Positions 25,667-32,827 of a stretch of 64,000 bases of DNA are shown one piece after another (the stretch's first letter is position 1; every line of letters begins with the position of its first letter). This stretch comes from Flavobacterium luteolum (lineage in GTDB: Bacteria; Bacteroidota; Bacteroidia; Flavobacteriales; Flavobacteriaceae). The stretch is taken from the NCBI RefSeq assembly GCF_027111275.1, contig NZ_CP114286.1, positions 620,001 through 684,000 on the forward strand, given 5' to 3'. A program made the position numbers and the translations under genes. A model generated the notes under the pieces. The model worked only from the letters and a program-made list of their open reading frames with translations, searched no databases and had not been told where the DNA came from.

Positions 25667-25733
25667 TTTGTCATTTCAGCAAAAGTTAGCTGAATCCGTT
25701 ACCTAAATAAGTAACCTTTACCGAAATGACAAA
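25667..25733. repeat. TGTCATTTC-ended inverted repeat, third copy
   Basis: Ends TTTGTCATTTC (25667) and GAAATGACAAA (to 25733) with a partly complementary interior (GTTAC...GTAAC). The mismatches in the arms become G-U pairs if read from the minus strand. Confidence 0.65.
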
Positions 25734-25772
25734 ACAATGTAACAATACTAATAATGAACATGTGCAGTAGCG

Positions 25773-26870
25773 TTATTTCACGAAAATTTCTTTCAATTGA
25801 CTGATTACGTTTCCACCGCCCGAAATCGTAATTTCACCAATTTTATCAGCAATTTTTTCTACATATTCCATCTCTTTCAATTTCCACAACATTTCATTTT
25901 CTTCCATAAGCTTTGCTGTGTTTAATAAACTTCTTGTTGCAGCAGTTTCCTCTCTTCTCATAATGCTATTTGCTTGCGCTTTCTTCTCAGCAACCAAAAC
26001 CTGGTTCATAATTTCCTTCATATCACCTGGCAAGATTACATCTCTAATTCCTGCATCTGAAATTACTAAACCTAAATCTTTGATTTTAGTTTTTGCATCT
26101 TCTAAAATAGCATCTCCAATGGCATCTTTTTTAGTCAATAATTCGTCCAAGGTCAAACCTCCAATAAAGGCTCTTAAAGCCAATTGCATTGCGACATACA
26201 ATTGTTTTTCGAAATCTTTATTATCAACCAAAGCTTTCAAAATATCTACAACTTGATATCTTACAAAAAAATTGATTCGTAATCCAGCCTTATCTTTGGT
26301 TAACAATTCCTGACCAGAAATTTCAACTTGTTGTTGTCTTGTATCTACTGTTTTAACTTCGATCGTGATTGCATTATTCCAAAAATAATGAGTTCCTGAT
26401 TTCAATTCTTTTACGAAAGTACCATTTACAAACAACAAAGCTTTGTCATTGCTTGATACAATGTATTTTCTTGTAAAGAATCTCATTTTAGCATTTTCCA
26501 ATAAATTAACTCCAATGTCTTCTGTAATTTCGATTTTAGATAAATCTGCTTTTATAAACTCATTTTTTACAATTCCTTTCCAAAAAGCGTATTTTCCTGG
26601 CACCAAAACTTCTTTGAAATTTCCTTTAACGAATTGCAAAACAATTTCGTTATCGGCAACCTCAACAATTTCTAAAAGTGAATTTAAAACTTCATTTTGC
26701 AATAAAATATCCAATTCAAAAGGTGCTTGAAAAGATCCGTTTACATCGTAAATCATTACATTTTTGTTTCCGACAATCCAGTGTAATCCTTCTTCAATCA
26801 CTTTTACTAATTTTCTGTTTTCGAACACCAAGCCCACTTGGAATGCTTCGATTTTAATTCTTTTAATCAT
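25773..26870 (-). CDS. slipin (SPFH/band 7) protein
   Basis: 365 residues. The C-terminal two thirds form a band-7 domain (about 150-310: TVDTRQQQVEISGQELLTKDK, INFFVRYQV, DAGIRDVILPGDMKEIMNQVLVAEKKAQAN) followed by a helical tail. The first 150 residues are a beta-rich half resembling a degenerate repeat of the same fold (GLHWIVGNKNVMIYDVNGSFQ, VPGKYAFWKG). There is no clear N-terminal transmembrane helix. Slipins of this type recur next to rtcB in many bacteria. They are thought to assemble scaffolds at membranes, but their role with RtcB is not known. The gap to rtcB holds repeats, so co-transcription is likely but not proven. Confidence 0.85.
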   Translation of the reverse strand: MIKRIKIEAFQVGLVFENRKLVKVIEEGLHWIVGNKNVMIYDVNGSFQAPFELDILLQNEVLNSLLEIVEVADNEIVLQFVKGNFKEVLVPGKYAFWKGIVKNEFIKADLSKIEITEDIGVNLLENAKMRFFTRKYIVSSNDKALLFVNGTFVKELKSGTHYFWNNAITIEVKTVDTRQQQVEISGQELLTKDKAGLRINFFVRYQVVDILKALVDNKDFEKQLYVAMQLALRAFIGGLTLDELLTKKDAIGDAILEDAKTKIKDLGLVISDAGIRDVILPGDMKEIMNQVLVAEKKAQANSIMRREETAATRSLLNTAKLMEENEMLWKLKEMEYVEKIADKIGEITISGGGNVISQLKEIFVK

Positions 26871-27080
26871 GGTTATATTTTTATTCTTTTGTTTTTTTAA
26901 TTCGTTTTTTTTTCAGATTTCAAGTTTCAGATCTAAAATCCTAAACTTCGTTATCTCTATTTTTTTTAACATTCTCTTCTAATTCTAAATAAAAAAACTT
27001 CATTGCCTTTCTCCTCTGAGAAAAACGGACGAATAGTTTACGCTTTGGTTATCTGGATTGTTTACGATTTTATTTTATAA

Positions 27081-27103
27081 AGAGAATCCTCAAATTCTCT
27101 TAA
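27081..27103 (-). other. hairpin in the slipin leader
   Basis: AAGAGAAT and ATTCTCTT form an 8-bp stem with a short loop, within the 400-base stretch 26871-27266 that separates the tRNA mimics from slipin. No gene is seen in that stretch. Confidence 0.4.
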
Positions 27104-27266
27104 CAATCAAACCGAAAAGAAAACAAGCGTTTCAAAACATATTGATACTCGCACAGGCTTTATCAGAGTGTGAAATTTCAGATTCGAAAATCGTGATTGC
27201 ACTGACAAAGACAAATCAGTTTTTTTCCTAATGGTCATCTTTTTAAGAGTGATGGTCTCTGAAAAT

Positions 27267-27336
27267 ACAGATTTTTAGTCTGCTGACTTACCAATTCGTC
27301 CAATCAACCATAGGTTGATGCAGGATTCGAACCTGC
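27267..27336 (-). ncRNA. tRNA mimic M1, circularly permuted arm order
   Basis: Read on the minus strand: T stem-loop GCAGG-TTCGAAT-CCTGC (27336-27320), acceptor-like strands ATCAACC and GGTTGAT (27319-27313 and 27309-27303; seven perfect pairs) closed by TAT, linker TG, D arm GAC-GAATTGGTAA-GTC (27300-27285), then an anticodon-like arm GCAGA-CTAAAAA-TCTGT (27283-27267). Every piece of a tRNA is present, but the 3' half precedes the 5' half and the acceptor is capped by three bases, so there is no free CCA end. The anticodon loop would read AAA. The D loop and anticodon arm resemble tRNA-Leu. It is directly downstream of M2 with a 5-base spacer. Confidence 0.7.
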
Positions 27337-27341
27337 AGATT

Positions 27342-27408
27342 TCTATTACTCTAACCGGACTGAGCTACCGCATTACTGCGAATGGGATTCGAACCCATGA
27401 CAAATAGA
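27342..27408 (-). ncRNA. tRNA mimic M2, circularly permuted, ends in the anticodon stem
   Basis: Read on the minus strand: TCTAT (paired at the end with ATAGA), 5-base variable loop TTGTC, T arm ATGGG-TTCGAAT-CCCAT (27386-27382 and 27398-27394 as stems), acceptor-like stem TCGCA/TGCGG capped by GTAA (27381-27368), T8-A9-like TA, D arm GCTC-AGTCCGGTTA-GAGT (27365-27348), A26, ATAGA. Spacings equal those of a class I tRNA with the anticodon loop removed and the acceptor closed by a tetraloop. Bacterial Y RNAs (YrlA type) carry tRNA-like modules and are often found near Ro60 and RtcB genes; this fits that idea, but no Ro60 gene is in the window. Confidence 0.75.
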
Positions 27409-27414
27409 TTGTGA

Positions 27415-27436
27415 GATAGTTTTTTGGAAAACTACC
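27415..27436 (-). other. 9-bp stem-loop just upstream of tRNA mimic M2
   Basis: GGTAGTTTT-CCAA-AAAACTATC on the minus strand, one G-U pair. It probably belongs to the same RNA as M2 and M1. Confidence 0.5.
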
Positions 27437-27503
27437 AAAACCTCCAAACCAAGCTGCATAGAAAAACATAATACGCTTTAGCGAAAAGTCTGCTACAATG
27501 GTG

Positions 27504-27623
27504 CTATACAGAAACACCCAACGAGGCTTGTTTGATATTTTCTTCAAAGTTTCCTTTGATCATTTCAATTTCTAAAAGAACTTGTTTTATTTCTTGAGCA
27601 AAGATTTCAAAACCACTACGCAA
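27504..27623 (-). CDS. possible small ORF upstream of the tRNA mimics
   Basis: TTG at 27623 (stop codon directly before it) opens a 39-codon frame ending TAG at 27504-27506; an internal ATG at 27563 would give 19 residues. The product has a heptad-like helix (IFAQEIKQVLLEIEMIKG). It starts inside the palindrome between the divergent promoters. It could be a leader peptide or not translated at all. Confidence 0.3.
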   Translation of the reverse strand: MRSGFEIFAQEIKQVLLEIEMIKGNFEENIKQASLGVSV

Positions 27624-27638
27624 TTATTTTGCGCAGTG
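27614..27638. promoter_or_regulatory. palindrome between the rtcB and HD-WYL operons, candidate WYL operator
   Basis: CACTACGCAA and TTGCGCAGTG (one G-U-type mismatch) flank 5 bases. It overlaps the TTG of the rightward promoter and lies upstream of the leftward transcript. It is a logical site for the WYL regulator encoded next door. Confidence 0.45.
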
Positions 27639-27650
27639 AAAAAAGAATTT

Positions 27651-27658
27651 TAAATTTG
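27651..27658 (+). promoter_or_regulatory. promoter of the HD-WYL operon (TAAATTTG)
   Basis: Exact TAnnTTTG match with TTG 19 bases upstream (27629-27631); 13 bases before the ATG at 27672. Confidence 0.7.
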
Positions 27659-27671
27659 AGTAAAAAACAAG

Positions 27672-28286
27672 ATGAGTTTAAAAGAAATTTATTCTGATTT
27701 ACTTTCTAATATTGGTTTTTCAGCCAATGAAATTCAGCAAAACTGGTTGGATTTAGAAAAGGCATATTCCAAAAAATCAAGGCATTACCACAATTTCACG
27801 CATTTAAAAGAAATGATTGAAAGTTTTGAAGCGTATCGAGACAAACTTGAAAACCCAAACGAAATATTATTTTCAATTTTTTATCATGATTTTGTTTATT
27901 CGGCTTCTAAAAAAGATAACGAACTTAAAAGTGCTGAATATGCTTTGGCTGTTTTACCTGAAAATAGCAATCTAAATAAGCAATTGGTTTTTGATGCGAT
28001 CTGCGCCACACAGCAACATCAGCAAAATGAAATTGAAGACATTAACTGGTTAATCGATTTTGATTTAAAAATCCTCGCTAAAGATTGGGAAGATTATAAA
28101 ATCTACTTCGAACAAATCAGAAAAGAATATCGCATTTATCCTGATTTTCTATACAAACCCGGGCGTGCAAAAGCGTTGAAACATTTTCTGGAGAATGAGT
28201 TTATTTTTCAGACTGATGCGTTTAGGAGTTTGTATGAAGAGAAAGCGAGAGCGAATATCGAAAAAGAAATAAAGTTATTAAGCTAA
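27672..28286 (+). CDS. HD-superfamily predicted metal-dependent hydrolase
   Basis: 204 residues of the COG4339 type. Metal-ligand motifs visible: SRHYHNFTHL (His pair), FYHDFVYS (HD), and a later Asp in INWLIDFDLKIL. No regulatory domain is attached. The family is predicted to hydrolyse phosphate esters; its substrate is unknown. It is the first gene rightward from the rtcB locus, divergent from the slipin-rtcB operon, and precedes the WYL regulator. I infer a place in RNA or nucleotide end processing from context only. Confidence 0.8.
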   Translation: MSLKEIYSDLLSNIGFSANEIQQNWLDLEKAYSKKSRHYHNFTHLKEMIESFEAYRDKLENPNEILFSIFYHDFVYSASKKDNELKSAEYALAVLPENSNLNKQLVFDAICATQQHQQNEIEDINWLIDFDLKILAKDWEDYKIYFEQIRKEYRIYPDFLYKPGRAKALKHFLENEFIFQTDAFRSLYEEKARANIEKEIKLLS

Positions 28287-28300
28287 AAAATTGAATTTCG

Positions 28301-28550
28301 CAATCCCGATAGCTATCGGGAGCGAAGTCGCAAAGTATTTATTTAAAGTATTAATTAAACGCACAGTTTGTCATCCTGAGGAACGAAGGATCACATCCAA
28401 TATTCTTCAAAGAGAATCGCCAATCTTTGTCGAGCTTCTTGTGTGATCCTTCGTTCCTCAGGATGACAAAAAAATCATTTTAATCCTCATAATCTGTGGC
28501 TTAAAAACAAAAAAACTTTGCGCCTTTGCTCCCGATAGCTATCGGGATTG
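28301..28550. repeat. nested inverted repeats around CCCGATAGCTATCGGG
   Basis: The 16-bp perfect palindrome CCCGATAGCTATCGGG occurs at 28305-28320 and 28531-28546 within larger complementary arms (CGCAATCCC...GGGATTGCG). Nested inside is another inverted repeat with perfect 29-base arms, 28367-28395 and 28442-28470, starting TTTGTCATCC. This fills the gap between the HD and WYL genes. Confidence 0.85.
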
Positions 28551-28572
28551 CGAGCAAAAAACACACAAAGCA

Positions 28573-29610
28573 ATGTCACAAAACAAAAACGCCTTAATTC
28601 GCTACAAAACGATCGATAAATGTCTACAGAATAAATACCGGCAATGGACATTAGAAGATTTAATCGAAGAATGTTCTGAAGCTTTATTTGAATACGAAGG
28701 AAGACAGAATCCAATCAGCAAACGAACGATTCAGATGGATATTCAGCTCATGCGAAGTGAAAAACTAGGTTATAATGCGCCAATCGTGGTTTATGATAAA
28801 AAGTATTATAAATATGAAGACGAAGATTTTTCGATAACCGATATTCCGCTGACGGAAACAGATATGAATGTTTTAACGGAAACGGTTTCTATGCTGAAAC
28901 AGTTTAAAGATTTCTCTCTTTTTAATGATGTTTCAGATATTCTGCAGAGATTGGAAGATAAAATCTACGCTGAGAAATCGCATACCAAACCCGTTATTTA
29001 TCTGGATAAAAATGAGAAACTAAAAGGACTGCATTATTTAGACGAAATTTATCAGGCGATAATTAAAAAAGTTACGTTGGTAATTACTTATAAATCTTTT
29101 AAATCGCAAGAAGAAACAAAATTTCATTTTCATCCCTTTATATTAAAGGAATTCAATAACCGTTGGTTTTTAATCGGAAGGAAAAAAGCCTCTCAACCAA
29201 TTACCAATTTGGCTTTGGATAGAATTATAGCAATTGATTATGATTTCAACCTTCCTTATATAGAAGAAGATTTTGACGCTGATTTATTTTATAAAAACGT
29301 AATTGGGGTCACGGTTAATACTGGTTTAAAACCCAAACGAATCGAACTTTGGATTGATGCCGTAAATGCACCTTATGTTCTGACAAAACCTTTGCATCAG
29401 TCTCAGCGTTTAATTAAAGAAAATGAAGATCAAAGTATCATTGTTCATGTTTTTCTTTTGCCAAATTATGAAATGGAACGCATTTTATTAGGTTTCGGAG
29501 ATGGAATTGAAATTCTTCGACCCGAAAACCTTCGAAACCGAATGAAAAAAATCCTTCAGAAGGCAATTTCGAGATATGATTCTGAAAAACCAACTGAAAT
29601 AAATGCATAA
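28573..29610 (+). CDS. WYL-domain transcriptional regulator
   Basis: 345 residues. The N-terminal winged-helix region (about 1-80, TIDKCLQNKYRQWTLEDLIEEC) is followed by a WYL domain (about 150-230, with FILKEFNNRWFLIGRKK) and a WCX C-terminal extension. WYL proteins bind nucleic-acid ligands or nucleotides and control phage-defence and RNA-repair genes. Here it is next to the rtcB-slipin locus and probably regulates it, perhaps through the palindrome at 27614-27638. It is downstream of the HD gene on the same strand, though a large repeat lies between them. Confidence 0.88.
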   Translation: MSQNKNALIRYKTIDKCLQNKYRQWTLEDLIEECSEALFEYEGRQNPISKRTIQMDIQLMRSEKLGYNAPIVVYDKKYYKYEDEDFSITDIPLTETDMNVLTETVSMLKQFKDFSLFNDVSDILQRLEDKIYAEKSHTKPVIYLDKNEKLKGLHYLDEIYQAIIKKVTLVITYKSFKSQEETKFHFHPFILKEFNNRWFLIGRKKASQPITNLALDRIIAIDYDFNLPYIEEDFDADLFYKNVIGVTVNTGLKPKRIELWIDAVNAPYVLTKPLHQSQRLIKENEDQSIIVHVFLLPNYEMERILLGFGDGIEILRPENLRNRMKKILQKAISRYDSEKPTEINA

Positions 29611-29781
29611 TTTTTTACAGAATACAGAAATAAATGCGTTTTAAAAACTAAAAAAAGATTTTTACCGCATTAAAAATGTTAAAATCTAAAAAAAGAATAG
29701 TATATTTCACTTAAAATAAACCACCAAAACCCTCTAAATCAGGGATATTTTATAACTAACCAAAAATTTATTAAAAAATTA

Positions 29782-29793
29782 TATGCATGCATA
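29782..29793. promoter_or_regulatory. 12-bp palindrome at the marR-fad promoter, candidate MarR operator
   Basis: TATGCATGCATA, perfect, 12 bases upstream of the -7 box and about where the -33 element should be. A bound repressor would block RNA polymerase. Confidence 0.55.
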
Positions 29794-29805
29794 GTATTTT
29801 TTAAT

Positions 29806-29813
29806 TATATTTG
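29806..29813 (+). promoter_or_regulatory. promoter of the marR-fad operon (TATATTTG)
   Basis: Exact TAnnTTTG match 19 bases before the marR ATG at 29832. Confidence 0.75.
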
Positions 29814-29831
29814 AAATCGATATAGTTACCT

Positions 29832-30290
29832 ATGAAAGACAAAACGATAGATTATATTTTAAGAGCGACATGGCAGGCTGTTTCAAGAATGTATAATGAA
29901 GAAGCTGCTAAATACGATGCCACAATGGCGACTGGATTTGCTCTTTTAAGTATGGACAAGGAAGAAGGAACTCCATCAACGGCTCTTGGCCCAAGAATGG
30001 GAATGGAAGCCACCAGCTTAACAAGAACCTTAAAATCTATGGAAGAAAAAGGTTTGATTGTTCGCAAAAAAAACCCAAGTGATGGCCGAGGCGTTTTAAT
30101 CTACTTGACCGAATTTGGAAAAGAAAAAAGAGATTTATCTAAAAATACAGTTCTAAAGTTTAATGAAAGCGTACGAAAACATGTTTCTGAAGAAAAACTG
30201 AAGCATTTTATCGAAGTTTCTGAAATCATCAACGAACTGATTCACGATAAAAACATATTTAATCACACAGAAAACACAGAAGAAAAATAA
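29832..30290 (+). CDS. MarR-family regulator of the fatty-acid degradation operon
   Basis: 152 residues with a winged helix (ALGPRMGMEATSLTRTLKSMEEKGLIVRKKNPSDGRGVLIYLTEFGKE), the recognition helix and wing of MarR. It is the first gene of the fad operon, 49 bases before fadN, so it most likely represses itself and the operon and is released by an acyl-CoA, as in other fatty-acid repressors. The ligand is inferred. A perfect palindrome lies at the promoter. Confidence 0.88.
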   Translation: MKDKTIDYILRATWQAVSRMYNEEAAKYDATMATGFALLSMDKEEGTPSTALGPRMGMEATSLTRTLKSMEEKGLIVRKKNPSDGRGVLIYLTEFGKEKRDLSKNTVLKFNESVRKHVSEEKLKHFIEVSEIINELIHDKNIFNHTENTEEK

Positions 30291-30339
30291 TCAATTTTTG
30301 ATTGTCCTAATTCTGTAAAAAAACAAATAGTAACAAATT

Positions 30340-32730
30340 ATGAAACGCACAATTAAAAAAGTTGCTGTAATTGGATCCGGAATTATGGGTTCAGGTATAG
30401 CTTGTCATTTTGCTAACATTGGTGTCGAAGTTTTACTTCTGGACATTGTACCGCGTGAACTGACCGAAGCTGAAGCTAAAAAAGGATTAACACTTGAAAG
30501 TAAAGCCGTTCGCAACCGTGTGGTAAACGAACATTTGGCGAATTCATTAAAATCGAAACCATCTCCTATTTACAGTCAGAAATTCGCTAATAGAATTACA
30601 ACTGGAAATACGACAGATGATATGGCAAAAATTGCTAATGTTGACTGGATTATCGAGGTTGTTGTAGAGCGTTTAGACATTAAGAAATTAGTTTTTGAAC
30701 AAATCGAGAAATTCCGTAAACCGGGAACATTAGTTACTTCTAATACTTCTGGTATTCCAATTCATTTTATGAGTGAAGGAAGAAGCGAAGATTTCCAACA
30801 ACACTTCTGCGGTACTCACTTTTTTAACCCTGCGCGTTACTTAAAATTATTTGAAATTATTCCTGGTCCAAAAACTTCAACTGAAGTATTGGATTTCTTA
30901 AACGAATACGGATCTAAATTCTTAGGAAAAACTTCGGTTGTTGCTAAAGATACTCCGGCGTTTATTGGAAACAGAATTGGTATTTACGGAATCCAAAGTT
31001 TATTCCACCTTGTAAAAGAAATGGGATTAACGATTGAAGAAGTTGATAAATTGACTGGACCAGTAATTGGTCGTCCAAAATCGGCTACTTTCCGTACCGT
31101 TGACGTTGTTGGGTTGGATACTTTGGTACACGTTGCCAACGGTATTTACGAAAACTGCCCAACAGACGAACAACACGAATTGTTCAAACTTCCTGATTTC
31201 ATCACAAAAATGATGGAAAACAATTGGTTAGGAAGCAAAACCGGACAAGGTTTTTATAAAAAAGTAGATAAAGATATTCTTTCTTTAGACTTAGATACAT
31301 TAGAATACCGCGCTGCTAAAAAAGCAAATTTTGCTACGCTTGAACTAACTAAAACTATTGATAAACCAATCAATCGTTTTAAAGTTTTAGTAAAAGGAAA
31401 AGATAAAGCGGGTGAATTCTACCGTAAGAGTTTCGCCGGAATGTTTGCTTATGTGTCAAACAGAATTCCTGAAATCTCAGACGAATTATACAAAATTGAC
31501 GATGCCATGAAAGCTGGTTTTGGATGGGAAAATGGTCCATTTGAAATCTGGGATGCTATTGGTGTTGCCAAAGGAATTGAAATCATGAAAGCTGAAGGTT
31601 TAGAGCCTGCTGCATGGGTTACTGAAATGTTGGCTTCAGGAAGCGACAGTTTCTATACTGTAAAAGAGGGAGCGACTTATTTCTATAACATTCCGACAAA
31701 ATCACAAGTAAAAGTTCCTGGACAAGATTCATTCATTATTCTGAACAACATTCGCGAAAGCAAAAAAGTTTGGAGCAATAGCGGTGCAATCATTCAGGAT
31801 TTAGGAGACGGAATCTTGAACTTAGAATTCCAATCTAAAATGAATACAATTGGTGGCGATGTACTTCAGGCTATCAATAAAGCAATCGATTTATCTGAAA
31901 AAGAATATCAAGGTTTAGTTATTGGAAACCAGGCAGCAAATTTCTCTGTTGGGGCTAATATCGGAATGATTTTCATGATGGCGGTTGAGCAGGAATACGA
32001 CGAATTGAACATGGCAATTAAATTGTTCCAAGATACAATGATGCGCGTTCGTTATTCATCTATTCCAGTTGTGGTTGCACCTCACGGAATGACTTTTGGT
32101 GGTGGATGCGAAATGAGCTTACACGCTGATAAAGTGGTTGCTGCTGCTGAAACGTACATGGGATTAGTTGAATTTGGTGTTGGTGTGCTTCCTGGTGGTG
32201 GTGGATCTAAAGAAATGGCTTTAAGAGCTTCAGATTTATTCCGCAAAAATGATGTGGAATTAAATGTTCTTCAAGAGTATTTCTTAACTATCGCTATGGC
32301 TAAAGTTTCGACTTCTGGTTATGAGGCTTTTGACACTGGACTTCTTCAACATGGAAAAGATATTATCGTAGTAAACAAAGATCGTCAGATTGCTGAAGCT
32401 AAAAAACATGCTTTGTTAATGGCTGAAGCTGGTTATACACAACCAATTAGAAGAACTGATGTTAAGGTTTTAGGTAAACAAGCTCTTGGAATGTTCTTAG
32501 TTGGAACGGATCAAATGGAAGCTGGAAAATACATTTCTGAACACGATAAGAAAATTGCTAACAAACTGGCTTATGTAATGGCTGGCGGTGATTTATCTGA
32601 AGCGACTTTAGTATCTGAACAATATTTATTAGATATCGAACGTGAAGCTTTCTTGAGTTTATGTACTGAGCGTAAGACTTTAGAGAGAATCCAATATATG
32701 TTAACTAAAGGAAAACCGCTTCGTAACTAG
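30340..32730 (+). CDS. fadN: 3-hydroxyacyl-CoA dehydrogenase / enoyl-CoA hydratase (FadN type)
   Basis: 796 residues, two enzymes in one chain. The N-terminal half is an NAD-binding 3-hydroxyacyl-CoA dehydrogenase (GSGIMGSGIACHFANIG near residue 12, HFFNPARY, then the C-terminal helical domain). The C-terminal part (about 480-700) is a crotonase-fold hydratase (ANFSVGANI, GMTFGGGCEMSLHAD, EFGVGVLPGGGGSKEMALR). The order dehydrogenase then hydratase is that of Bacillus FadN, opposite to E. coli FadB. The gene order fadN-fadA-fadE is also that of Bacillus. It carries out the middle steps of beta-oxidation in the cytoplasm. Confidence 0.9.
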   Translation: MKRTIKKVAVIGSGIMGSGIACHFANIGVEVLLLDIVPRELTEAEAKKGLTLESKAVRNRVVNEHLANSLKSKPSPIYSQKFANRITTGNTTDDMAKIANVDWIIEVVVERLDIKKLVFEQIEKFRKPGTLVTSNTSGIPIHFMSEGRSEDFQQHFCGTHFFNPARYLKLFEIIPGPKTSTEVLDFLNEYGSKFLGKTSVVAKDTPAFIGNRIGIYGIQSLFHLVKEMGLTIEEVDKLTGPVIGRPKSATFRTVDVVGLDTLVHVANGIYENCPTDEQHELFKLPDFITKMMENNWLGSKTGQGFYKKVDKDILSLDLDTLEYRAAKKANFATLELTKTIDKPINRFKVLVKGKDKAGEFYRKSFAGMFAYVSNRIPEISDELYKIDDAMKAGFGWENGPFEIWDAIGVAKGIEIMKAEGLEPAAWVTEMLASGSDSFYTVKEGATYFYNIPTKSQVKVPGQDSFIILNNIRESKKVWSNSGAIIQDLGDGILNLEFQSKMNTIGGDVLQAINKAIDLSEKEYQGLVIGNQAANFSVGANIGMIFMMAVEQEYDELNMAIKLFQDTMMRVRYSSIPVVVAPHGMTFGGGCEMSLHADKVVAAAETYMGLVEFGVGVLPGGGGSKEMALRASDLFRKNDVELNVLQEYFLTIAMAKVSTSGYEAFDTGLLQHGKDIIVVNKDRQIAEAKKHALLMAEAGYTQPIRRTDVKVLGKQALGMFLVGTDQMEAGKYISEHDKKIANKLAYVMAGGDLSEATLVSEQYLLDIEREAFLSLCTERKTLERIQYMLTKGKPLRN

Positions 32731-32734
32731 AAAA

Positions 32735-32803
32735 GTAGAAGAAAGATGCAAGAAGCAAGATTTCAAAACAAAGTTTTGTCTTTTCTCTTGGCTCTTGCTT
32801 CTA
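32735..32803. repeat. AGAAGCAAGA-family inverted repeat, empty copy, between fadN and fadA
   Basis: The left arm AGAAGAAAGATGCAAGAAGC (from 32737) pairs with GCTCTTGCTTCT (to 32802); an inner CAAAAC/GTTTTG hairpin lies at 32764-32778. It carries no gene. Confidence 0.7.
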
Positions 32804-32827
32804 TAAATCTTTAAAAAACAAAAACAA

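Noticed and set aside
27267-27336. M1 as a working permuted tRNA gene (anticodon AAA).
   Set aside because: The acceptor is closed by three bases, no CCA end or splice-type motif is seen, and bacteria lack the known processing route for permuted tRNAs. Called a mimic instead.
27365-27547. A 60-codon frame antisense to nothing, across the tRNA mimics on the minus strand.
   Set aside because: It runs through the conserved T-arm and stem-loop sequences; RNA structure explains the region better and the peptide has no coherent composition.
27600-27660. A sigma-54 promoter for the rtcB operon, as in Proteobacteria.
   Set aside because: GG and GC elements near 27590-27615 are 13 bases apart, not the required 10, and no RtcR gene is present.
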